NCBI GenBank assembly: GCA_017449975.1
Contig: JAFSYK010000034.1
Location: 1-64,000, forward strand
DNA from: Bacteroidales bacterium
Lineage (GTDB): Bacteria > Bacteroidota > Bacteroidia > Bacteroidales > P3
Direction: 5' to 3'
Length of the DNA stretch: 64,000 nt
Shown piece by piece: positions 49,954-58,989 of the stretch. A program made the position numbers and the translations under genes. Under the pieces are notes generated by a model. It searched no databases, had not been told where the DNA came from, and saw only the letters and a program-made list of their open reading frames with translations. Numbering within the stretch: position 1 is the first letter of the stretch; the number at the start of each line of letters is the position of its first letter.

Positions 49954-50388
49954 ATGATAATAGGATATACAACCGGTGTTTATGATCTTTTCCATATTGG
50001 ACACCTCAATCTTTTAAAGAACGCCAAAGGCATGTGTGACAAGCTTATTGTTGGCGTTACTGTGGACGAATTAGTAGCCTATAAAGGGAAAAAGGCGCTC
50101 ATACCCTTCGAGGACCGTCTGGAGGTGGTACGCAGTTGTAAATATGTTGATGCAGCAGTACCACAATACGACATGGACAAACTTGCAGCTTGTAAAAAAC
50201 TGGGAGCAAGTTATCTTTTTGTTGGCGATGACTGGTATGGTACAGAGAAATGGCAAAAATATGAGGAAGAATTTGCCAAAGAGGGTATAAAGATTGTATA
50301 CTTCCCGTATACACAGGGCGTCTCGTCGACACAGATTCGTCGCGCACTTGACACCATCAGGGTCGATAATCTGGAAGATGTGAAATGA
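49954..50388 (+). CDS. TagD-like cytidylyltransferase
   Basis: The 144-residue protein is of the nucleotidyltransferase type with the HIGH motif (His14 to His17 in YDLFHIGHLNLL) and the C-terminal VSSTQIRRAL, equivalent to the RTxGISTT motif of glycerol-3-phosphate cytidylyltransferase. It would make CDP-glycerol or another CDP-polyol. FEDRLEVVRSCKYVDAAVPQ fits the family. It overlaps the next gene by four bases (ATGA). Base composition drops here compared with flanking genes (one 60-base line at 50161 has about 38% GC). Confidence 0.87.
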   Translation: MIIGYTTGVYDLFHIGHLNLLKNAKGMCDKLIVGVTVDELVAYKGKKALIPFEDRLEVVRSCKYVDAAVPQYDMDKLAACKKLGASYLFVGDDWYGTEKWQKYEEEFAKEGIKIVYFPYTQGVSSTQIRRALDTIRVDNLEDVK

Positions 50389-51455
50389 AAATGGGCAAGA
50401 TTGCGGATAAAGAATTCTGCATGAGCAGTTGGCTCATGTACCGAACCGTAGTTGACAGCAACAAGTGTTTTGTCGAAGGGATAAAGGATTTTCATGTCTT
50501 CCCACCAGAAGGGCGATGCCGTGTGACCGACAGTTTTGAACTTGAAGCCGCATTGAGAAAGGAGATGTCGGCTTCGGTGGAGAGCGGACATACTGCCGTA
50601 GCCTTAAGTGGAGGTATTGACTCCGCCATCTTGGCCAAAATGATGCCACGAGGAAGTGTAGCATACACTTTTAAATGCATCGTTCCGGGAATAGATGTTG
50701 TCGACGAGACAGTACAAGCGAAACGGTATGCAGAGGAATGCGGGCTGGAACACCGAATTGTTGAAGTATACTGGGAGGACATGGAAAAGTTAGCACCGAT
50801 ACTGATGCGACACAAAGGCTCTCCATGTCATTCCATCGAGGTACAGATATACAAAGCTTCGCTCAAAGCCATTGAGGATGGCTTTGACTCAATAGTATTC
50901 GGGGAAAGCGCCGATATCGTGTATGGAGGAATGAGCGGATTAATGTCGAAAGACTGGACCTTTGGAGAATTTGTAGACCGTTATTCGTATGTACTTCCAT
51001 ACAAAGTACTGAAACAACCACAACTGATTACCCACCCATACGAAAAGTGGACAACAGATGGATATGTCGATGCACATGCTTTCCTAAACGAAACCATGTA
51101 CGAAGAGGCTATCAACTCGTACGAAGATGCCTGTGCAACAGCAGGAATCAAGCTCCACATGCCGTATTCCAAGACCGTAATGGGTGTCCCATTAGACTAC
51201 GATAGAATCCGAAACAAGGGAGAAAACAAATACATGGTGCGTGAAATATTTGAGCGCCTGTATCCAGGCTGGGAAATGCCTGTAAAAACACCCATGCCAC
51301 GGCCATTGAACGAATGGATGAAAAACTGGGGCGGTCCCAAACGAGACGAGTTTTGGCCGCACTGCACAGATACGATGACCGGTGACCAAAAATGGTACGT
51401 CTACGCATTAGAACAGTTCTTAAACATGATTGACAATGGAAATTACACCAAATAA
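50385..51455 (+). CDS. Asparagine-synthase-like ATP-dependent ligase
   Basis: The 356-residue protein has the ATP-pyrophosphatase P-loop Ser75-Gly-Gly-Ile-Asp-Ser80 (AVALSGGIDSAILAKM) and a later GESADIVYGG, as in asparagine synthase domain proteins. The N-terminal glutaminase domain is missing: there is no Cys2, and residues 1-60 do not resemble it. It may therefore adenylate a carboxyl or phosphate group and transfer ammonia or an amine, perhaps to decorate a sugar or polyol. Substrate unknown. It is translationally coupled to the TagD-like gene by ATGA overlap. Confidence 0.78.
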   Translation: MKMGKIADKEFCMSSWLMYRTVVDSNKCFVEGIKDFHVFPPEGRCRVTDSFELEAALRKEMSASVESGHTAVALSGGIDSAILAKMMPRGSVAYTFKCIVPGIDVVDETVQAKRYAEECGLEHRIVEVYWEDMEKLAPILMRHKGSPCHSIEVQIYKASLKAIEDGFDSIVFGESADIVYGGMSGLMSKDWTFGEFVDRYSYVLPYKVLKQPQLITHPYEKWTTDGYVDAHAFLNETMYEEAINSYEDACATAGIKLHMPYSKTVMGVPLDYDRIRNKGENKYMVREIFERLYPGWEMPVKTPMPRPLNEWMKNWGGPKRDEFWPHCTDTMTGDQKWYVYALEQFLNMIDNGNYTK

Positions 51456-52656
51456 GAAAGCAGTGGCAATAGCCTCGGCCGACAGCTATCGTCCGATGCA
51501 GGTAAAAAAAGCGTTGGACAGCATATTCCTCTCTCTTGGATTGAATCCTGAAAATCCCTTTGAGGGCTATATCAAACCCGGAATGCGGGTATTTATCAAA
51601 CCCAACTGGGTGGCTTCGCGGTGGCGCAAATCGTGTGACCACACGGATTGCCTTTATTGTGTCATCACCCATCCCGCTGTCATCGAGGGCGTGGCTGACC
51701 GTGTTGCACAAGCCCTTTGCGGAAAAGGTGAAATCATCATTGCTGACAATCCCTCAATTGACGCCGACTTTGAGGAGTTGATGGAATTCACAGGAATACG
51801 CCGACTGGAGAACAAATACGATGTACCCTGCCATATATATGACCTGCGTCCGCTGGTCTGCAAGGACTTGAAAGATTACGGAAAAAAGGACAAAATGGCA
51901 CACCAGCCGGGTGACCCCAACGGAGAGGTGGAACTCAATCTTGGAAAGAACAGCCTCCTGTATGATGTGGACTCGACGCTCTTCAGAGGCGTGTTTGACG
52001 AGCGGGAAGAGACGGTTGCCGCCCACACTGGAGAGACCCAATTGTACACGATGTCAAAGAGTCTTTACGACTCGGATGTTTACATATCCATACCCAAACT
52101 GAAAACACACCAAAAGGTGGGTGCCACGCTGAACCTAAAGGGACAAGTGGGTGCGATGACACGAAAAAACCAGTTGGTGCATTGGCGTATCGGCAGCCCT
52201 GAAACGGGCGGAGATGAATATCCAGACCATGAGAGCTGGGAACGCGCTCAACATGCGAAAGTCACCCATAGAGGTGCACATCCCGGCAATGACACTATTT
52301 GGAGGATGGTGGTAGACCTCTATAAAAGCCTACTTACAAAAGAAAGAAAATACTTCACTATCATCGACGGCATCATGGCCGGAGAAGGACAGGGTCCGTT
52401 CTGCCCCACATCGAAACATGCAAACGTACTAATCGGTGGCTTTGACTTCCTTCTGACCGACATTGCCGCCGTAAGGTATATGGGCATCAATCCAGAGAAG
52501 ATTAAATATCTGGATTACTTCATTCAACAGATGTCGGCAGACTATCGAAGCAATCCAGTTTTTCTGAATGGTGAAATGCGGAACGACTACTTCACTTGCA
52601 ACACGCGATATGCCGATTTCGAGGTACCTTTTGCCTGGCGTAATATTAAGTGCTAA
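51436..52656 (+). CDS. DUF362 domain protein
   Basis: The 406-residue protein belongs to DUF362. Conserved stretches include RVFIKPNWVA near residue 50, CVITHPAVIEGVAD, SDVYISIPKLKTH and GIMAGEGQGP. No ferredoxin-type Cys clusters are seen, so it is the cluster-less form. Biochemistry of the family is unknown; members occur in some polysaccharide loci. ATG 51436 overlaps the end of the preceding gene by 20 bases, so translation is coupled. It could act with the asparagine-synthase-like ligase on one modification step. Confidence 0.8.
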   Translation: MEITPNKKAVAIASADSYRPMQVKKALDSIFLSLGLNPENPFEGYIKPGMRVFIKPNWVASRWRKSCDHTDCLYCVITHPAVIEGVADRVAQALCGKGEIIIADNPSIDADFEELMEFTGIRRLENKYDVPCHIYDLRPLVCKDLKDYGKKDKMAHQPGDPNGEVELNLGKNSLLYDVDSTLFRGVFDEREETVAAHTGETQLYTMSKSLYDSDVYISIPKLKTHQKVGATLNLKGQVGAMTRKNQLVHWRIGSPETGGDEYPDHESWERAQHAKVTHRGAHPGNDTIWRMVVDLYKSLLTKERKYFTIIDGIMAGEGQGPFCPTSKHANVLIGGFDFLLTDIAAVRYMGINPEKIKYLDYFIQQMSADYRSNPVFLNGEMRNDYFTCNTRYADFEVPFAWRNIKC

Positions 52657-52659
52657 CGC

Positions 52660-53970
52660 ATGAAGAACCCAGATAAATCTTTTGGCTACAAGTTGAGGCT
52701 TATGCTTGCGCATCGCGATGTGTTGCGAAGCAAGATTCCGTTCATTACAAAACGATACATAAAAAAGTTTCGCCAGTCTCAGCTTTTGGCAGCGCAACGG
52801 CTAAAGGGCAAAGACCGCATTGAAGTTGCCTTCTTCTTGACCATACCCGGCATGTGGAAAAGCGATTATCTTTTCCGCGCCATGCAAGACAACCCCAGGT
52901 TTCATCCTTACATTGTAATATATCCATACTCGCAATACAAAGGTTTCAGCAAAAAAGAGGTAAAAGATACCATCCAACGTACAAAAGAATTTGTCGAGCA
53001 ACGCGGTTTCGAGTATGTAATACCCTACAATCAAAAAAAACAGAAATGGGAAGATGTAAAGAAAACTTTGAATCCTGACATCATTTTCTTCTCATCGCCC
53101 TACAAAGACCATCTTCCCCAATATTTTATCTATCATTACCAGGACAAGCTCACCTGCTACATACCCTACGGCTTCACCAACTTCAGCTATATGTATGAGA
53201 ACAATTACAACTTACTGTTCCATAATTTGGTGGGCTGCTACTTCCTGGAGACAGAACTCCATCTGAAACTCTTTTCGGAGCATTCACGCTGCAAGGGTTT
53301 AAGCGGTATAGTTACAGGCCATCCCGGAACAGAAGTGTTCCTGCACAAGGACTATCATCCCAATGACGTGTGGAAGCCACAATCCAAGCAAAAGAAACGA
53401 GTTATTTGGGCTCCGCATCACTCCATCGAAGAAGGCTTTGCACTCTCTTCTTTTCTGTTGATTTGCGATGACATGTTACGGCTGGCAGACAAATATGCCG
53501 ATTCTATCCAGTTCGCCTTCAAGCCCCACCAACTACTCAAATTCAAACTGCAAGGTATTTGGGGCAAAGAAAGAACCGACGAATATTATGCTGAGTGGGA
53601 GAAACGAGAGAACACACAATTGGAAGAGTCGTCATACATTGACCTTTTCCTCACTTCAGACGCAATGATCCACGACTCCGGTTCATTCACCACGGATTAT
53701 ATCTTCACGAGGAAACCCGTTCTTTTCACTGTTCGCAGTCAAGAGGTGCGTTCTCGTTATTCTCCATTTGGAGAGAAAATGTTTGATGCACACTATCACT
53801 CCCATGATGTCTCTGAAATAGACAAGTTCCTTGAAGATGTCGTACTGGAGGGCAACGACCCGATGGCTTCTGTTCGTCAGTCGGCATACGAAGCCTATCT
53901 ACAACCGATTGAAGGGATGATGCCTTCGGAGAGAATCATCTACGAAATAGAAAAACTAATCAACAACTGA
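52660..53970 (+). CDS. TagF-like CDP-glycerol glycerophosphotransferase family protein
   Basis: The 436-residue protein has the two-lobe GT-B-like layout of the Glyphos_transf family. The C-terminal half shows KKRVIWAPHHSI, FKPHQLLKFKL and SDAMIHDSGSFTTDYIFTRK followed by PVLFT, which correspond to the His, His-Pro and Asp-Ser-Ser/Asp-Tyr motifs of teichoic acid polymerases. The family joins polyol phosphates into polymers at the cytoplasmic membrane. It lies three bases after DUF362 and one base before the GT2 gene. Sampled lines show 38-50% GC, below the genome norm. Confidence 0.83.
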   Translation: MKNPDKSFGYKLRLMLAHRDVLRSKIPFITKRYIKKFRQSQLLAAQRLKGKDRIEVAFFLTIPGMWKSDYLFRAMQDNPRFHPYIVIYPYSQYKGFSKKEVKDTIQRTKEFVEQRGFEYVIPYNQKKQKWEDVKKTLNPDIIFFSSPYKDHLPQYFIYHYQDKLTCYIPYGFTNFSYMYENNYNLLFHNLVGCYFLETELHLKLFSEHSRCKGLSGIVTGHPGTEVFLHKDYHPNDVWKPQSKQKKRVIWAPHHSIEEGFALSSFLLICDDMLRLADKYADSIQFAFKPHQLLKFKLQGIWGKERTDEYYAEWEKRENTQLEESSYIDLFLTSDAMIHDSGSFTTDYIFTRKPVLFTVRSQEVRSRYSPFGEKMFDAHYHSHDVSEIDKFLEDVVLEGNDPMASVRQSAYEAYLQPIEGMMPSERIIYEIEKLINN

Positions 53971-53971
53971 T

Positions 53972-54982
53972 ATGGTAAAAGTATCCGTCATTCTGCCTGT
54001 TTATGGCGTTGCTGAATATATTGTAAAATGCACCGAGAGCTTGCTGGAGCAGACGCTCGATGAGATGGAATTCCTCTTTGTCGACGACCACGGTCCCGAC
54101 AACAGCATTGAGCTGCTGCGTCAGACCATTGCCGGACATCCGCGCGAGGGGCAGTTCCGTATTCTGCGTCCTGAACACAACCTGGGTGCCGGTATGGCAC
54201 GCAACTTCTCCATTCCTGAAGCCCAAGGCGAATACATCGCTTTTGTGGACAGCGACGACAGCATTGACCCGCAGATGTTCGAGCGCCTTTACAACGAGGC
54301 GGTGCGCAGCGATAGCGACCTCTGCTGTTGCCAAATGCAGAAATACTATCCTGACGGAAGCCGTGGTGCCATATTGGAAAATCCACATGTGGAACCCGGC
54401 ATACTGGATCACGAAAAACGTGCCTATATTCTGACACACTACGTGTCGCTTTTTGCATCGATTCTGTTTCGCCGTTCACTGGTGGAACAGTACCAACTGC
54501 GTTTCCCTGAAGACCGTTCGGCCGACGACAGTTTCTTCGTCAGTGGCGCCTGGATGACAGCTCGCAGCGTGAGCTATGTTGACGAACCCTTCTACCACTA
54601 CCTCATTCGTCCTGGCTCAGTCTGCACCACCAAAGACAGCAACAAATACAAGAAACGGCTGCGCGTGTTCGAGAAACTGATGGCTTTTGCCCGTGAGAAA
54701 GGCGTCTACGACGAATATGCCGCCGAACTGGACTTCATGTATTTCAAGAAAGGATACATCATCTCCGTTGTCAACTACGTCACCAATGCCCTGGAGCCTC
54801 GTCCCGAGACCATTCGTGAAATTGCCCGCCAAAGTCTGGAGCAGATTCCCAACTACCGCAGCAATCCCTACTTACGGAAGAAAATCGGACTACGCGCGAT
54901 GGACTGGCTTATCCGCCACTGCCCGAGACTGTCCGTTGTCGTGTTGCGACAGTATGCAAAACGGAAACAGGTGGTTTGCTAA
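53972..54982 (+). CDS. Family 2 glycosyltransferase
   Basis: The 336-residue GT-A enzyme starts MVKVSVILPVYGVAEYIVKC, with VDDHGPDNSIE and the metal-binding Asp-Ser-Asp-Asp in AFVDSDDSIDP near residue 95. FPEDRSADDSFFVSGAW supplies the acceptor-side ED motif. Donor and acceptor are unknown. It ends the plus-strand run of the locus and converges with the minus-strand flavoprotein gene 12 bases away. Base composition returns to the high-GC norm in this gene. Confidence 0.9.
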   Translation: MVKVSVILPVYGVAEYIVKCTESLLEQTLDEMEFLFVDDHGPDNSIELLRQTIAGHPREGQFRILRPEHNLGAGMARNFSIPEAQGEYIAFVDSDDSIDPQMFERLYNEAVRSDSDLCCCQMQKYYPDGSRGAILENPHVEPGILDHEKRAYILTHYVSLFASILFRRSLVEQYQLRFPEDRSADDSFFVSGAWMTARSVSYVDEPFYHYLIRPGSVCTTKDSNKYKKRLRVFEKLMAFAREKGVYDEYAAELDFMYFKKGYIISVVNYVTNALEPRPETIREIARQSLEQIPNYRSNPYLRKKIGLRAMDWLIRHCPRLSVVVLRQYAKRKQVVC

Positions 54983-54994
54983 ACCAACTGCTTA

Positions 54995-56233
54995 TTATTT
55001 CAAACGCTCTGCCAGCTGGAAGGCATCGTTGAGGTTATCCTCCAACGAACAATACTTCCAAGCACCGTATCGCCCGATGGAATAAACATCGTGCTGTGCC
55101 AATAGTGCCATCTTGGCTGCCTTGTCAACCTCAGACTGCTGGGTGATGTGCACATAGGCGGGATCCATCACCAACTCCTGATGCGCCACCAACTGCTGCG
55201 TGGTCAACACCCCCACCTGGCGCAAATCATCCAAGGTGCGCTGCAGCAACATCTGCGTGTCGGGAATCTCCGCATCATGGGAGAAGCCTATTTCAACATA
55301 CAGCGACATTTTGTCTTGACCTAAAATATTGTCATAGAAACCCACACGGTAGAACACTAAACTGCGGTCAGGGTAGTAAATCCAGTTGTTGACCCGCTCA
55401 GGTCCTTTGCTGTCGAATCCGAGGTTGAACACCAGCACCTTGTTGCAGCTGTAGACTGACTTGTCGTAGTCGACATGGCACAACGAAAGCAGTGTAGGGA
55501 ACGGTATGGTAGAAATCAGTCGATCGTAATGAATGGTACGGCGGTCCGTAACAGCTGTATGCTGCGTCAGGTCAACCTCCAGCAACTTCTCTTCCAGCGA
55601 AAGACAGCTGTCATCCACATGCGAAGCCACCGACTCAATGATGCGGATGCATCCACGCTTGGGATAGAGGAACGAGGCGTTGTAGGAGTGGGTGTCGCGG
55701 TTACGGAAATTACGTACAATCTGTTCTTTGTCGGCAAAAGGGAAGAATCGTCCCATAGCGTCGACATCCAACCTGTCGAGGTCGGTAGCGTAGAGTTTGC
55801 TATTGTAGGGGATGAGGAACTTCTCGGCGATGGACCGACCAAATTTGGCATAAAGCATCTGCTTGAACGATGTCACCTCGGCCGAATCCGGTGCTGTGAA
55901 CAGGTCGTAGAGACAATCGATGAACTCCTCCTGTTCCAGCTGGTGTATATTCATCTGGAAGGGAAAATCAATATGGCGACCGTTGTAGTATATCTGCGTA
56001 TGCTTCTGCACCTGCAACACCTCCGACGGATCGATGCGTTCCATTACATAGTCGCGCAATGCCGGACGCAAAAAATGAAAAAAATGACCGGAATAATCCC
56101 ACACGTAATCACCGTTATAGATGGTCTTGCAGTAGCCACCGATTTCCTTATCGCGTTCTACAATCAGATAGGGATTGTGGGTTGCTGCAGCATAACCCAA
56201 ACCCGAAATTCCTGCGCCAATAATCAGATCCAT
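54995..56233 (-). CDS. FAD-dependent oxidoreductase of the mutase/protoporphyrinogen oxidase type
   Basis: The 412-residue protein begins LIIGAGISGLGYAA, the FAD dinucleotide-binding motif, followed by IVERDKEIGGYCKT and YSGHFFHFLRP. The latter recalls UDP-galactopyranose mutase and related LPS-biosynthesis amine-oxidase-like enzymes. FPFADKEQIVRNF and the C-terminal YSIGRYGAWKYCSLEDNL (a second FAD contact) support this. A sugar ring-contracting or redox step for surface glycan is likely, but the substrate is not determined. It is transcribed opposite to the polymer genes, with YfhO upstream. Confidence 0.78.
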   Translation of the reverse strand: MDLIIGAGISGLGYAAATHNPYLIVERDKEIGGYCKTIYNGDYVWDYSGHFFHFLRPALRDYVMERIDPSEVLQVQKHTQIYYNGRHIDFPFQMNIHQLEQEEFIDCLYDLFTAPDSAEVTSFKQMLYAKFGRSIAEKFLIPYNSKLYATDLDRLDVDAMGRFFPFADKEQIVRNFRNRDTHSYNASFLYPKRGCIRIIESVASHVDDSCLSLEEKLLEVDLTQHTAVTDRRTIHYDRLISTIPFPTLLSLCHVDYDKSVYSCNKVLVFNLGFDSKGPERVNNWIYYPDRSLVFYRVGFYDNILGQDKMSLYVEIGFSHDAEIPDTQMLLQRTLDDLRQVGVLTTQQLVAHQELVMDPAYVHITQQSEVDKAAKMALLAQHDVYSIGRYGAWKYCSLEDNLNDAFQLAERLK

Positions 56234-56254
56234 TTTTTCTGAGAAATAAAAGAT

Positions 56255-56285
56255 AAGTCCAGTTAGACTGATTCGTCCAATTAGT
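56255..56285. repeat. 9-base period array
   Basis: AGTCCAGTT, AGACTGATT, CGTCCAATT in 9-base steps, then AGTTT. The motif is that of 12863-12892, more than 43 kb away. Confidence 0.72.
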
Positions 56286-56300
56286 TTACACCCTTTTTAG

Positions 56301-58829
56301 TTACTTGTTTTCCTTTCTCCTTCTAACACAATACAACGTCACTACACAGGCAATCAGGATTACGAAACCGATGGAGCAGAGCAGCGTGATGCGGTCACCG
56401 CGGTGGAGCGTGGGTGCCTCGTTGCGGAACTCGATGACGTGGTCGCCAGCTGGCACTACGACGGCACGCAGCACGTAGTCGGCACGCAGGTAGTCCGCAG
56501 GCTCGTTGTCGATATAGACACGCCAGTCGGGCTCATAATAGATTTCACTGAGCACCGCCAACCGCTCGTGGGCGGTATGAGTGCGGTAACGACGCAGGTC
56601 GGAATTGGGCGTGGTGGGCAACTCCAGCTCGATGCGGTCGGCACTGTCAGCCTGATAGCGGGTGTCGCTCATTGCGAAGCGCGAGCCGTCGACGAAGGCC
56701 ACCTGTGCCGGATTCCAATTGTCGCCGCCCAGCGCCAATATCTCGGCGTTGGCATCGGCCACCACATGCAGACTATCGACCAACCAGCAGTTGCCCAACG
56801 CTCCGGGGTTGGTCTGCACCTGGCCACCGCTCACCACCACATAGCGGGTGTTGAGCATATTGAGCACATTGGGGTTGATGCGACCGCTCAGATAGAAGTC
56901 GATGATATCCTGGTAGCGGCGCAACTTCACCGCACTGTAGCCGCCAATCTGGTTGTGGAACGCCGACGGCTTGGAATCGTTGAAGGTGTTGACCGCCAAG
57001 TTGAGTACACGGTAGTCACGCACACCGTCGCGCAGTGCCATCTGATCGATGGTGGCATCCCATGCATCGGGACGTAACTCCAGCTGACGTGCCGTGAAGA
57101 AATTCTTCTCGTCCAAATAGCGACGATCCACTCCCCACAGGTCGACAATCACCAGCAGCGTCAGCACAGCGACCATCCAGCCGACTTTCTTCAGCTTGTC
57201 GTTGATATATAACCACACCGCCGTGGCAGCGAGCAGCACAAAAATCAATGAACGCCAGGAATCACTTACAAACAACGCCTTGCGGTCGCGGATGAAAATC
57301 TCCTGTATCGACGGCCACTGGCTTCCGTATTGTCCTGCCATCTGGGTGTCAGAGGCTCCTGCAAACGAAAATCCGCCGCAAAGCAGCAGTCCCAGCAGGA
57401 TGATACCGCCGGTGACACCCGTGGCGATATAGAGCGCGCGGTTTTGACTACGCAACAGCTGCGTCGCGTTTTTCTCACGCTTGGCGTTGACCAAAGCCTG
57501 AAGACCCAACGCCGCCACAATGACCAGGCAGACATTGGCCAGCACCAGACTCATGGAAGGCGTGCGGAACTTGTTGTAGAGCGGCAGATGGTCGAACATC
57601 CACTGGTTAAACGAGAGGAAGTTGCCACCCCACGAAAGCAGGATAGCAAATACCGATGCGATGAGTATCCACCAGCGGTCGGGTCCCTTGGCCACCAGCA
57701 TACCCAGCAAAGCCAACAGCATCACCACAGCACCAAAATAGACAGGGCCGCTGGTGAAAGGCTGGTCGCCCCAATAGAGCGGAGCCTGTTCGATACGGAA
57801 ATTCTGGTAGGAGGCACTCTCGCGGTCCACCCGCTCACCGCTGCCGCCACCCATGGCGCCCGGCACCAAAAGCGTGTAGGTTTCGCCGATACCGTAGCTC
57901 CAGCTGAAAGCATAATTGATGTCCAAACCTTTTTCCGTCTCCTTCTCCACCTGCGCTGCCGTCTCCCCACCTTGGTTGTAGAGATCGGCGGGCGTCACGG
58001 TAATCTCCTTGCCACCACGCATGGTTTGTTTTACATACTCCTGGTTGACCATCAGCAGACGGCTGTTGCAGGCCAATGCCAGCACAGCGCCCAGCAGCAG
58101 GATGCCCACACTGCCGAAGAAATATTTAACGGCACGTTTCCGCAGCGCAGCAACCAGATAGACAATGCCCATGAGGATGCCTGCTATAGCGGTGTAATAG
58201 GTAATCTGGATATGGTTGAACGTCAACTGCAGACCCAATGCCGCGGCGAAGAGAATACCGCCCAGCAAGCGGTTACGCCAGCGGCGGACGCCCTGCACGC
58301 TGTCGTCGGGACGACGCAGACAGAGCACCATGCCCGCCAGGATGGGTGCCATCATGCCCATCGCCCAGGCCTTGGAGATATGGCCCGCCTCGATGATGAT
58401 GATATTGTAGCTCCCCAGTCCGAAAGCCAACGCGCCCAACAAAGCAATCCACCAACTGCAGCCAAAGGCCAGCAAAGCAACGTAGAAGCCAATGAGGTAG
58501 AGAAACAGCACACCGATATCACGTGAAAAACCGGTATCGTCGCCACGGAAGAAACGGAGTGTCAACAAATATTTGACCGGTGTAAAAACAGACTGCTGCT
58601 GTGACACAGCGGTATGGTAGCCCGGCATGCCGCTGAACATCGAGCCGTTCCAGTTGGGTATCTGTCCCGACTGTTCACTTTCCATTTTCTGCTGGTGTGC
58701 CATGGCCTCACCCTTCTCGATGTCACCCTGGCGAATCATCTTGCCACTCAACGCCGGCGACATGTAGACCGCAGCGACAAGAAGGCAAAACAGCACCACT
58801 CCCACATGTATCAAAATATTCTTTTTCAT
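56301..58829 (-). CDS. YfhO-family polytopic membrane protein
   Basis: The 842-residue protein has about a dozen hydrophobic helices, starting MKKNILIHVGVVLFCLLVAAVYMSPALSG, with WIALLGALAFGLGSYNIII, LLLGAVLALACNSRLLM, and a last helix at the C-terminus before a basic tail (RRRKENK). A large soluble C-terminal domain (about 590-805) precedes that helix. YfhO proteins are GT-C-like; a Gram-positive member glycosylates lipoteichoic acid. That fits the teichoic-acid-like genes here, but the role in Bacteroidetes is unproven. It has its own promoter and lies upstream of the flavoprotein gene. Confidence 0.86.
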   Translation of the reverse strand: MKKNILIHVGVVLFCLLVAAVYMSPALSGKMIRQGDIEKGEAMAHQQKMESEQSGQIPNWNGSMFSGMPGYHTAVSQQQSVFTPVKYLLTLRFFRGDDTGFSRDIGVLFLYLIGFYVALLAFGCSWWIALLGALAFGLGSYNIIIIEAGHISKAWAMGMMAPILAGMVLCLRRPDDSVQGVRRWRNRLLGGILFAAALGLQLTFNHIQITYYTAIAGILMGIVYLVAALRKRAVKYFFGSVGILLLGAVLALACNSRLLMVNQEYVKQTMRGGKEITVTPADLYNQGGETAAQVEKETEKGLDINYAFSWSYGIGETYTLLVPGAMGGGSGERVDRESASYQNFRIEQAPLYWGDQPFTSGPVYFGAVVMLLALLGMLVAKGPDRWWILIASVFAILLSWGGNFLSFNQWMFDHLPLYNKFRTPSMSLVLANVCLVIVAALGLQALVNAKREKNATQLLRSQNRALYIATGVTGGIILLGLLLCGGFSFAGASDTQMAGQYGSQWPSIQEIFIRDRKALFVSDSWRSLIFVLLAATAVWLYINDKLKKVGWMVAVLTLLVIVDLWGVDRRYLDEKNFFTARQLELRPDAWDATIDQMALRDGVRDYRVLNLAVNTFNDSKPSAFHNQIGGYSAVKLRRYQDIIDFYLSGRINPNVLNMLNTRYVVVSGGQVQTNPGALGNCWLVDSLHVVADANAEILALGGDNWNPAQVAFVDGSRFAMSDTRYQADSADRIELELPTTPNSDLRRYRTHTAHERLAVLSEIYYEPDWRVYIDNEPADYLRADYVLRAVVVPAGDHVIEFRNEAPTLHRGDRITLLCSIGFVILIACVVTLYCVRRRKENK

Positions 58830-58864
58830 ATCGGTAGATAATTGTGTTACAAGAATTAAAAAAT

Positions 58865-58896
58865 CAAAATTACGAAAAAATACAGAAACGACAAAA
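58865..58896 (-). promoter_or_regulatory. Promoter of the YfhO gene
   Basis: Read on the minus strand: TTTTG (58896-58892), a 19-base spacer, and TAATTTTG (58872-58865). The leader to ATG 58829 is about 30 bases. Confidence 0.78.
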
Positions 58897-58900
58897 TTCG

Positions 58901-58908
58901 TATCTTTG
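58901..58908 (+). promoter_or_regulatory. -7 element of the LicA-like kinase gene
   Basis: TATCTTTG followed by CA. It is divergent from the YfhO promoter, with the two -7 elements 28 bases apart. The leader to ATG 58990 is about 78 bases. Confidence 0.72.
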
Positions 58909-58989
58909 CAACGGTTTTTGGGGATACGTCGCTACGTTGACCCACTAGCATGAACACATTTACGCATTCAAACAATAACGTACTATACC

